DNA of 64,000 nucleotides, from contig JAFTIQ010000009.1 of the NCBI GenBank assembly GCA_017456805.1, forward strand, positions 40,423-104,422. The letters run 5' to 3'. Below the pieces are notes generated by a model. The model saw only the letters and a list, made by a program, of their open reading frames with translations, was not told the DNA's origin and ran no database searches. Position 1 is the stretch's first letter, and each line of letters starts with the position of its first letter. The DNA comes from Lentisphaeria bacterium. Its GTDB lineage: Bacteria; Verrucomicrobiota; Lentisphaeria; Victivallales; UBA1829. Below are positions 43,097-50,956 of this stretch, one piece after another. Both the position numbers and the translations under genes were made by a program.

Positions 43097-45382
43097 TTAA
43101 TTGGTTATGATAACCCGGTCGATATAGATCCGGCTGGGTTTCCCGTCTCCATAATAGAGATCACCTTCAAATTTAACATGAATATGGGCAGTAATCCTCT
43201 TGTTCCGGTCAAGAGGCGCAAGATTGTTCAACGGAATCTGGATTTTCCAGCTGTTTGTCAGCCAAAGATAACAGGCGGAATCCGGCAGTTTCACATTATC
43301 CACCTTGATCCATTGATATTTTCCGGGAACAAATTTTTCTTTTTCAAACTTCCGGGCAGTGATCCCCTTCCGTCCGCCTTTGTCATAAACACCAAAGGTC
43401 ATGGGGAATTTATAGGATTTCCGGTTGTGATCAGCATTTACAACAAGGGCAACAGCGATCGGGGATTCCGGATCTTTCACAATTGACATTTCTCTGCCGA
43501 GCACCAGCGGCATTTCGCCGGGAGTCACATCGATATGCGGAACATTTGCAAACTCTTTTGCGGGAGGAAAGTCAATGGGCATCATATCAATATTGGCGAG
43601 TCTGGCAAGGAATTTTGTTTTGTTTGCCTGTGTGATATAGCCGAAATAAGCCAGCGATTTATGCCAGGTTTCCAGAAATCTTTTCCGGATGGCTGGAATA
43701 TCATAGGGGAAATCGCTTCTGGGCTTTCCGGTGGTTTCTGCAAATTCTGCAATGTAACGGCGGTGCGCTTCATAGGAAAGAAGTCTGTCAAGAGACATGG
43801 AAGCTTTGTTGATACGGAAGAGAAGTTCCTGATTCGCTCCTGCAGCTTCCCGAGCCTTCGCAAACAGCTTTTGACACTGATCCATTACTTTATAATTGAT
43901 GAACTCAAAATCTCCGATATTGGGAGACCAGCCAAGCACCGGACGCATCACTTTAGATGCTTTATCAAGTGTCCGGCGGACTTCCGCAATATATTTTCCG
44001 GCTGCGCCATAGTATTTTTCGCAGAAATCATCCAGCAGAAAATCAAAATCTTTCCGGAAGGGATCAGCAATATACTTGGAGAGCAGATAATATTTCAGTT
44101 CCCACATATCGGAATAAGCCGGGGATTCCAATTCCCAGAATTGACCTTTGAACCCATTCTCCACATAGAATTTGAAAACTTCCGGATAGCCGAATTCACT
44201 GGGGAACGGCAAACCATCCGTATCGCCAAACGTCTTGGCATAATCCCAGACATAAAGCTCTTTTGAGATCTTTTTCCATGCATTGACCGTTTTGATAAAG
44301 TCCTTGTTTGACGGAGCTCCGGTAATCAAATCACTTCCGGTATTGCAGACCCGGATGATAATGTTATCCTCCGGAATAATTGTTTTCGGAGGCTCAAGGC
44401 AGGCGGTATAGGCAAACACCTGAAGTTTCACATCGGGATAAACTTTTTTCACTTCCCGGGCAAGATAATTGGAGAACTGAAGCATCAGACCGGAATTATT
44501 TTCCGCTTCTGCGATGGGTTTGCAAGTTTCACAACGGCAGAATCGTCCGTTGTCGTTACTGGAAATATCATAAATCAGCGGGATTGCACGCCCTTCTCTC
44601 TTCGCTTTTTCTGTGGTTTCTTTGATATTTTTCAGGATCAGCGAAAGGAAGAATTTGCGCAATTCCGGGTTTGTCATACAGAACTGACCTTTTTCCAGGC
44701 CGCCGTAACGTTTGCCATCAATCAAACTGAAATAGTGAGGATGTGTTTTCAGATACTTCCGCGCAGGAATATAACGGTCATAGGTATGACAGAAGTACGG
44801 AGGCCCGTAATCAAATCCGCCGCCAAATTGAGCTGTAATGGGGCGTTCTCCATCCCGGGACATGCCGCGGGATATGGCAAATCTTCCGCCGTCAAGAGGC
44901 AACTGCGTTTTCCCGGCAATAAAAATATCGCGCATCGGAAAATAAAATTCAAATTTTTTATCAACAGAAGCAACCTTCACAACACGCTTTGCCGGGACGT
45001 ACGTCACCAGCTGAGTGAGGAAACGAACCCCGCAGACATTTTCCAGAAAATCATAAACCCCGTAAATAACGCCCCGGGTTCCACCGCCATTGATGATAAT
45101 ATTTTTCCCGATCTTGCGGATCAGATAGGAATCTTCTTTCATCCCTTTCCGTTCCAGACCTTCAAATAACGCTTCATCGGTATCGCCGACATGAATCGCA
45201 GAAATTTTATCATTTCCAACGATCAGGCTTTCAACGCATTGGGATAAATACTTTTCCAACTCAGCCTTCGCCGTCTTTTCCGTCGGCTTCGGATTCGCCG
45301 GAATGACGATCCGCTGAGCAAACGATGCCGTACAAATGCATACTGCAGCAAAGATCAGCATCATTTTAATTCTTTCTTTCAT
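43097..45382 (-). CDS. Exported DUF4838-family protein, tandem paralog
   Basis: The protein has 761 residues, almost the same length as the downstream gene's product and alignable throughout. MKERIKMMLIFAAVCICTASFAQ is a standard signal peptide. The N-domain (KTAKAELEKYLSQC, INGGGTRGVIYGVYDFLEN), the central YDISSNDNGRFCRCETC motif, the YVWDYAKTFGDTDGLPFPSEF segment and the C-terminal beta-sandwich (IYIDRVIITN) all correspond to the paralog. It is the first structural gene after the GntR regulator (53-base gap), with AGGAG before the ATG. The substrate is unknown; the neighbours suggest a mannose-containing glycan. A role as binding protein instead of enzyme cannot be excluded. Confidence 0.8.
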   Translation of the reverse strand: MKERIKMMLIFAAVCICTASFAQRIVIPANPKPTEKTAKAELEKYLSQCVESLIVGNDKISAIHVGDTDEALFEGLERKGMKEDSYLIRKIGKNIIINGGGTRGVIYGVYDFLENVCGVRFLTQLVTYVPAKRVVKVASVDKKFEFYFPMRDIFIAGKTQLPLDGGRFAISRGMSRDGERPITAQFGGGFDYGPPYFCHTYDRYIPARKYLKTHPHYFSLIDGKRYGGLEKGQFCMTNPELRKFFLSLILKNIKETTEKAKREGRAIPLIYDISSNDNGRFCRCETCKPIAEAENNSGLMLQFSNYLAREVKKVYPDVKLQVFAYTACLEPPKTIIPEDNIIIRVCNTGSDLITGAPSNKDFIKTVNAWKKISKELYVWDYAKTFGDTDGLPFPSEFGYPEVFKFYVENGFKGQFWELESPAYSDMWELKYYLLSKYIADPFRKDFDFLLDDFCEKYYGAAGKYIAEVRRTLDKASKVMRPVLGWSPNIGDFEFINYKVMDQCQKLFAKAREAAGANQELLFRINKASMSLDRLLSYEAHRRYIAEFAETTGKPRSDFPYDIPAIRKRFLETWHKSLAYFGYITQANKTKFLARLANIDMMPIDFPPAKEFANVPHIDVTPGEMPLVLGREMSIVKDPESPIAVALVVNADHNRKSYKFPMTFGVYDKGGRKGITARKFEKEKFVPGKYQWIKVDNVKLPDSACYLWLTNSWKIQIPLNNLAPLDRNKRITAHIHVKFEGDLYYGDGKPSRIYIDRVIITN

Positions 45383-45435
45383 GAAAATTCTCCTGCTTTA
45401 TTGTTATTTTTTGCTTTTAAAATTGCCTCTTATAA

Positions 45436-46455
45436 TTACAAAGTCCCTTTATCGCAGAACGAACTGCGGTAAGCCCGCTGCACCCTGTCAAAGGGAGATT
45501 TCGTTTCATCAGTTGCATACGCCATCAGATCATTAACAAGCGCCCGGACATCCCCGCATGTTGACGAGTGAGATGCAGTGATTCCGAACACATTGAGGAT
45601 CGATACCAGCCCGAAATCGCCGGGGATCTTTTTTCCCAATCTCGCAGCGCAATGACTGACGATTTCCCCGATTTCCGTATCAAAAGAGAGAATCGCTGTC
45701 TGCGGCGGCAGCTGTTTCAGACACTCAATGATCGCTTCCGACTCCTTATGATGAACCGTGAAAGATTGCACCAGATTCAGCCCGGAATCACAGATCGTAT
45801 TCTGAACTCCTTCGTTGACAAATTCCACATGGGGAGCTGTGTTCTCCCGTCCGAGATAAACGATATTTTTATATCCCGCAGCGGCAATTTTCCATGTAGC
45901 CAGCCCGGCAGCTTGCGCATAATCAGTGAAAAAATAACACTCATCGGACATGTCTTTTTTATAAGGAACAGTGTGAATCACTTTGCATCCCTGCGCCCGC
46001 AGCTTCATGAACAGTTCCGTATTTACCGGTTCGATGGGAGAAGCTGAAATGATAAAGCAGGAGAAATTCTGCTTCATTGCATTGGTAAGAAACAGTTTTT
46101 CCTTTTCCGGAGACTGATGGTCAAGAGAGGCATCATAGATGCTGAAAAGCCATCCATCCTGCAAATACTGATCTTTTATCGCAGAAATTTCGCACATGAG
46201 AGTCCCATTCAGAAGAATCGCACCGATCAGTTTGGATTTCTTCTGCTGGGGAGCATCTTCGTGCCCGATCACAAAAGTCCCCTGCCCCCGAACAACACGG
46301 ATAACACCTTCCTGTTCAAGGAGATCGAACGCGCGTTTGACGGTAGTTGTCCCGCATTTGTAACGGGAAGAAACTTCCCGCATCGAAGGGAGTTTCCCGT
46401 CAGAAACAATTCGGTTTGCGGCAATATCATCGCGCAAAACATCAATGATTTTCAT
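45436..46455 (-). CDS. GntR-type regulator with periplasmic-binding-protein-like sensor
   Basis: The protein has 339 residues from the ATG at 46455, which lies 7 bases after GGAGAG. An upstream GTG at 46497 would fall within about 2 bases of the predicted transcript start and inside the operator repeats. The N-terminal 70 residues are a winged helix-turn-helix of the GntR type (LPSMREVSSRYKCGTTTVKRAFDLLEQEGVIRVVRGQGTF). The rest is a LacI-like sugar-binding fold (LIGAILL, IISASPIEPVN, TAILSFDTEIGEIV, PGDFGLVSI). This is the AraR-like design. It heads the operon with DUF4838, pseudopilin and GH38 genes and probably controls it. Confidence 0.9.
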   Translation of the reverse strand: MKIIDVLRDDIAANRIVSDGKLPSMREVSSRYKCGTTTVKRAFDLLEQEGVIRVVRGQGTFVIGHEDAPQQKKSKLIGAILLNGTLMCEISAIKDQYLQDGWLFSIYDASLDHQSPEKEKLFLTNAMKQNFSCFIISASPIEPVNTELFMKLRAQGCKVIHTVPYKKDMSDECYFFTDYAQAAGLATWKIAAAGYKNIVYLGRENTAPHVEFVNEGVQNTICDSGLNLVQSFTVHHKESEAIIECLKQLPPQTAILSFDTEIGEIVSHCAARLGKKIPGDFGLVSILNVFGITASHSSTCGDVRALVNDLMAYATDETKSPFDRVQRAYRSSFCDKGTL

Positions 46456-46468
46456 CCCCGTTCTCTCC

Positions 46469-46534
46469 GTGTTCCACGTGTTCCTGTTTTGTTCCACTTT
46501 GCGCTAATATATAACAGTATCTCCTTAAAGTCAA
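46469..46534 (-). promoter_or_regulatory. Promoter of the GntR operon with triple GGAACA operator
   Basis: On the minus strand TTGACT (46534-46529), a 17-base spacer and TATATT (46511-46506) form a strong promoter. Starting about four bases after the expected start site, GGAACA occurs three times (from 46495, 46484 and 46475; steps of 11 and 9). The second and third copies flank the palindrome CACGTG. This is a good candidate for the regulator's own binding site. Confidence 0.65.
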
Positions 46535-46582
46535 GCAAAAAATAAGAGAAATCCTGATTTTTTTTGTATTGAGCCGATGGGA

Positions 46583-49500
46583 TTATTTTCCGGTTTTCAG
46601 TAATTCGGGCGGTTCGATCAAGCCGTACGGTACTGTTGTCCGCTCCGGAGAAACATACTGTTTATATTGATAAGGACCGGTCCGTACCGGATAGGCCTCT
46701 CCGTGATAAAACGGACCGAGCGCATTGCGGCGATGCCCGAATACATAGATCTCCAATCGGCATTTTCCCGGGATCTTATATTCATAAGGCGGCGCAAAAA
46801 GAAGCTGCATTTCGCCGGAATCAACACGGATCCCGAGCAGAGTTCCCCGCCATTCCCGGAATCGCAGAAGAAGAAAATCTTCCGGTTCATCCACCTCAAA
46901 AAAGTAACTCATATTTCCGGCATAGCTGCAGAGATTTTGAACCCGCAAATCTCCAATCGACAATGTTTCGGGCAAGGATGTTATCAAATTCCCCTGTTTC
47001 ACTCCGAACCGGCCGGAAAGGAAGATTGTTTCCAAGCCGCGCTGTCCGCAGTGATAAGCGGACCGTAAAATCAGTTTATTGGTTCCGGTTCTGAAAATCG
47101 TCCGGGAAAGCGGAATTCCCTGAAGCACATCTTCCATCCAGAAGCTGTTGGGGACAGGATCAATCGTTTCTCCGTTGAATTCGATCTCATAAAGCTCCGG
47201 ATGTTCCATCAGAAGACGGCAGTCATCCATCGGAAGAGTATCACAAGCAAAGGTATACTCCAATTCGATCTTCAGTTCCGGATATTGTTTTGCCGGATCA
47301 TTCATCCAGGGCTGCACCATCAAACCGCCCCGGGGGGATTCCCCAAGATATGCCCGGAGATCATCATCCAGCAGAAGAATATACCTGTTTTCACAGAAGG
47401 GTTTCCCGTTTACCCGGCAGGATGCATGGTCAAGAACAAGTTTATTTTCTTCTGACAAACAATAAGGGATCTGCTCTGACGGCAGAGTTTTCAGGAATGC
47501 AGTCTTCTGCAGAACCGGGGAATCGGTCGACGGGGCAACCGGTTCATTTGTTACAATAAACAAGCGGGAACCGATGGCATCCAGCGAAGTAGAGAAAACG
47601 AGATCCCCATCCGCCCGTTCTGAATCAACAGGATATTTCATTCCGTTTTTCAGATCAAGTTCATAAACCTTGCCGGCGTTTTCCGGGATCAGCAATCTGA
47701 TCTGCACGTTCGGATACGCCGTTGACCGATCCCTGACCAGAGGAGCGTTCCGGATATCAGTTGTAAATTCCATTGAGGTATTGACCACAAAGAGAGCCCA
47801 TGAGCCATCTTCGAAATTGGAAAGATGGTACAAGGTTTCCGGAATCTCCTGCTGTTTTTCATCTGTAATAGAGACACGGCGGTAATTTTTTCCGAGAATC
47901 TCCGCCGCATTTTCCCAGGTGACTTGCGTAAAATTCCGATAGAGTTTTTCCGCCGTACCGGAAGGAAGAGCATCCACAAATCGGGGAGCTTCGCCAAGAT
48001 AGAAAACATTTCCCGGGATTTCTGCAAGGAGTTTCAGCGTAGAGGAGCGGATCGTTTTCAGTTCCGGGATCAGCACAGCTTTGTAATCAGCACAGCCGAC
48101 TTTCAATTTTCCGGAATTGATTTTTCCGATACGGGACATGATTTCCTCATCCCCGAAATCAAAATCCAGATTCTCCCGCAGAAGCAAATTTGTCAGATCC
48201 GTAAACGCTTTATCCATTTGCAGGATTCTGGGAGAATCAAACCCATCCAATACTTTACATCCGGGTTTGACTTTCCGTCCGCCGCTGTCAGCCGGATTTT
48301 TGATCATGATCCCCCAGAGAGATTCCAGCGGATGGATCACCAGAATATCCCGGACTTCGTTGCCGCCGGAAAGCATTGCACTCAGCCGGGCGAAATAATC
48401 CTCCACCATCTTATATTCTTTATACCACGGTGAATGGCTGGAAATACTTGCCGGATAATCCCGTTTTCCTTCCGCTTCCATGGAATACCAGATCAGATGA
48501 TGACATCTCCGGTTGATTCCCAGAGCGAACTGCCAATCCGCCAGAGCTTTGTGTCCGGACAAAGGAAAATCCCATCCGGTGCAGGCATAGGTCTCCGTAA
48601 GCCGTTCCCGTTTTCCGAATTGACGGGCACTGGAAACACATTGTTTAACGGCATTGAAGACATTCCAATGTTCTGTCAGCACATCCACTGCCGGCAGCTG
48701 CATGGGCTCATAAAAACGCATGGCAGAACCGATGTAAAGAGTCTGAGTGGACAGAAGATCCTCTCCCAGCAGATGTCCGGTAAAGAGCATATTGTTTTTC
48801 CCGCACCACTTCCCGATGGTTCCGCTGAACGCTTCGGTAAAAAGGGAGGAAATCAAATCAAAATAATCATGTCTTGCGCGGGAGACTTCCAATTCTGTAT
48901 CAAAAAACAGTTCCGGCAGATGCGGGATCAGATCATAGCCGTAACGGGCCTGAAATTTTTCCGGAAGATCATCGGTCCAGGGCATCCGGTCGGAGGCATC
49001 GCCGTGAATATAACAGGGTTCATCGGAGAAAATCCCGGGGACACTTTTCCCGAATTTTTCGCCGCACTCTTTTTTGTAGACTTCATGGGTGACTTCCACA
49101 AATTTTTCCACAGCGGAGGGGTTCAGGGTGTCGAGATAAGTCTCACCGTTATACCATGAAGAGCGTGCCATATATTCCCGGTAAAAAGAGAAAAGCTCCA
49201 ATCCTTCCGGGGGGAGTTCTCCCGGCTGAAGGTGCTTGACTTCCAGCAATTTTGCGCCGTCAGCCTTCCATGCAAAGCGGGCGATCAACCGGGTATTTTC
49301 GGGAATCACGTCTCCCGGACAATACTTCAAATGACGCGCCTTGAAACGGTCATCGGCTGTCACAATGCCCCCTGCGGCTCCGCTGGGCCAGCGGTCCTCA
49401 TCATAAAGCCAAGCATCCATATTCCATTTTTCAGCCTCGTCAATACAGCTGTGAATACATTCGAACCATTTTTTGCCCATATAAGGAGTTCTCAACCCCG

Positions 49501-49657
49501 TGCGGGAATGCATAAAGAATCCGCCGAAGCCCATCTGATGCATTTCCCGAATCTGCTGACGGAGTTTTTCCGGTTCCAATGCGGCGTTCCAAGCCCAGAA
49601 AGGAATCCCCCTGAACCGGTTATCCGGATGATCAAATTGCTGCAATGATCGTTTCAT
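46583..49657 (-). CDS. GH106-like (alpha-L-rhamnosidase-type) glycoside hydrolase
   Basis: The protein has 1024 residues from the ATG at 49657, 7 bases after AAGGAG; the ATG at 49663 is too close to that site. No signal peptide. The N-terminus RGIPFWAWNAALEPEKLRQQI and GFGGFFMHSRTGLRTPYMGKKWF, then AWLYDEDRWPSGAAGG and VPGIFSDEPCYIHGD, are characteristic of the GH106-like barrel family, with acidic residues in DED and SDEP as likely catalytic candidates. The C-terminal half contains beta-sandwich modules. GH106 enzymes release alpha-L-rhamnose by inversion, often from pectin. Family call good, activity inferred. Last gene of the AraC-linked operon, 113 bases after GH130. Confidence 0.8.
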   Translation of the reverse strand: MKRSLQQFDHPDNRFRGIPFWAWNAALEPEKLRQQIREMHQMGFGGFFMHSRTGLRTPYMGKKWFECIHSCIDEAEKWNMDAWLYDEDRWPSGAAGGIVTADDRFKARHLKYCPGDVIPENTRLIARFAWKADGAKLLEVKHLQPGELPPEGLELFSFYREYMARSSWYNGETYLDTLNPSAVEKFVEVTHEVYKKECGEKFGKSVPGIFSDEPCYIHGDASDRMPWTDDLPEKFQARYGYDLIPHLPELFFDTELEVSRARHDYFDLISSLFTEAFSGTIGKWCGKNNMLFTGHLLGEDLLSTQTLYIGSAMRFYEPMQLPAVDVLTEHWNVFNAVKQCVSSARQFGKRERLTETYACTGWDFPLSGHKALADWQFALGINRRCHHLIWYSMEAEGKRDYPASISSHSPWYKEYKMVEDYFARLSAMLSGGNEVRDILVIHPLESLWGIMIKNPADSGGRKVKPGCKVLDGFDSPRILQMDKAFTDLTNLLLRENLDFDFGDEEIMSRIGKINSGKLKVGCADYKAVLIPELKTIRSSTLKLLAEIPGNVFYLGEAPRFVDALPSGTAEKLYRNFTQVTWENAAEILGKNYRRVSITDEKQQEIPETLYHLSNFEDGSWALFVVNTSMEFTTDIRNAPLVRDRSTAYPNVQIRLLIPENAGKVYELDLKNGMKYPVDSERADGDLVFSTSLDAIGSRLFIVTNEPVAPSTDSPVLQKTAFLKTLPSEQIPYCLSEENKLVLDHASCRVNGKPFCENRYILLLDDDLRAYLGESPRGGLMVQPWMNDPAKQYPELKIELEYTFACDTLPMDDCRLLMEHPELYEIEFNGETIDPVPNSFWMEDVLQGIPLSRTIFRTGTNKLILRSAYHCGQRGLETIFLSGRFGVKQGNLITSLPETLSIGDLRVQNLCSYAGNMSYFFEVDEPEDFLLLRFREWRGTLLGIRVDSGEMQLLFAPPYEYKIPGKCRLEIYVFGHRRNALGPFYHGEAYPVRTGPYQYKQYVSPERTTVPYGLIEPPELLKTGK

Positions 49658-49770
49658 CACCATTCTCCTTTTATATAAAATGATCCGCGTTACTCTGAAA
49701 TTTCATGAAGTAATATACAAATAATACGGAAAATATTCAAGGCTGATGATGAAAAATACTCTCCGGATCT

Positions 49771-50940
49771 TCAGTTGCCAAGCTGTCGCAGAAGGGTTTG
49801 GAAATCACATTCCGCGATCCCAACCACCCGGTCAGCGGCTCCATATCCCATCAGAAGAGAACCATCTTTTTTCAGAACAGCAGAACAGGTAAAAAGACAC
49901 GGAATCGTGAAATCGCCTTCCAGTTCCCAGGGCTGATCCGCATAAAGTAATCTGGATTCGGGGCGGACAATGATCTCCGGCAAACCATGTTCCCGTTCTC
50001 TCAAAATCATAAATGATTGAGTGTAACCGACTGTATCATCCTGCTTCCCATGATAGGGCAAAAGCCATTTTCCGGTTTCCAGTTCCATTGGCGCACAACT
50101 GGCTCCGATCCGGTTGGCTTCCCATGGGAATTCCGGAACCGCAAACAGATATTCTTCCGCTTTCCCATCATAAAAATCAGAAAATTCGTCGCCCAGTGCA
50201 AGGAAAATCGACGGAGCGGAACATTTTTTCCCGATTTCATAATTCCACGGCTCTTTCGGACGGTGGATGCAGACGATACGGTCTTTCCCATTGATTTTCA
50301 ATTTCCGCGGGAACAATACCACATCACGGTCATCGCTGATATCTCCCTGATGAAGCGGAGCAATCAGTTTAAAGCTCTTCTCATATTCCTGATTTTTCAG
50401 GGCTTCCGGATCCACTTTATAAAGCAGTGTGACCGTGCGGTTTTCCGTAATCGACGGCGGATATTTTGTTTTATCCAAAGCCCAGTCCGGCATACATTGA
50501 ACGGGATCGTCATGATCCCAGTAAGGACCGGGAGGAAAAGCTCGGCATGCGACAGTCAGATAAAGTTCATTTTCAAAATGAAAAAGTCTTGGATCTTCGA
50601 TGCAGCCATTGGCATAATCGAACATTTTTCCATTGCGGAAGGATTGTGCCCGGAATTTATTTTCATCATATTCCAGCCGGGGAGCCATCGCCGGGCGGGA
50701 GAAATCGAACTCCCAATTTTTCCCGCCGTCACGGCTGATCCCGTACCCGAGAAAAATCGGATACGGCGCAGGCTTGTCCGGCAAGGCAGCCTGCATCCAT
50801 GCTCCGGTACTCCGGAACAGCATGTGAAGAATGTCCGGATTTTCCGGATCAACTGTAATCGCCGGATTCAGAACCATTTTTTCTGCCCAGAGACAATCAG
50901 GGTTCGGAGCAAGGATTTTATTTTTCCGGAAAATCAGCAT
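49771..50940 (-). CDS. GH130-family beta-mannoside phosphorylase or hydrolase
   Basis: The protein has 389 residues, single five-bladed beta-propeller size, with no signal peptide. Diagnostic segments are LNPAITVDPENPDILHMLFRS, GYGISRDGGKNWE, GCIEDPRLF (acidic catalytic region), SDDRDVVLFPRK, CIHRPKEPW and MGYGAADRVVGIAEC near the end. GH130 enzymes use inorganic phosphate to split beta-mannosides to mannose-1-phosphate, or hydrolyse beta-1,2-mannosides. The two basic residues in IHRP and the nearby Arg favour phosphate binding, but this needs testing. AGGAGG precedes the ATG. It starts 16 bases after the DUF4838/CBM9-like gene. Confidence 0.85.
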   Translation of the reverse strand: MLIFRKNKILAPNPDCLWAEKMVLNPAITVDPENPDILHMLFRSTGAWMQAALPDKPAPYPIFLGYGISRDGGKNWEFDFSRPAMAPRLEYDENKFRAQSFRNGKMFDYANGCIEDPRLFHFENELYLTVACRAFPPGPYWDHDDPVQCMPDWALDKTKYPPSITENRTVTLLYKVDPEALKNQEYEKSFKLIAPLHQGDISDDRDVVLFPRKLKINGKDRIVCIHRPKEPWNYEIGKKCSAPSIFLALGDEFSDFYDGKAEEYLFAVPEFPWEANRIGASCAPMELETGKWLLPYHGKQDDTVGYTQSFMILREREHGLPEIIVRPESRLLYADQPWELEGDFTIPCLFTCSAVLKKDGSLLMGYGAADRVVGIAECDFQTLLRQLGN

Positions 50941-50956
50941 AAGACATTCCTCCTGT

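Noticed and set aside
46455..46497. Upstream GTG start for the GntR-type regulator
   Set aside because: It falls about 2 bases after the predicted transcript start and inside the GGAACA repeats; the ATG at 46455 has an ideally spaced GGAGAG.
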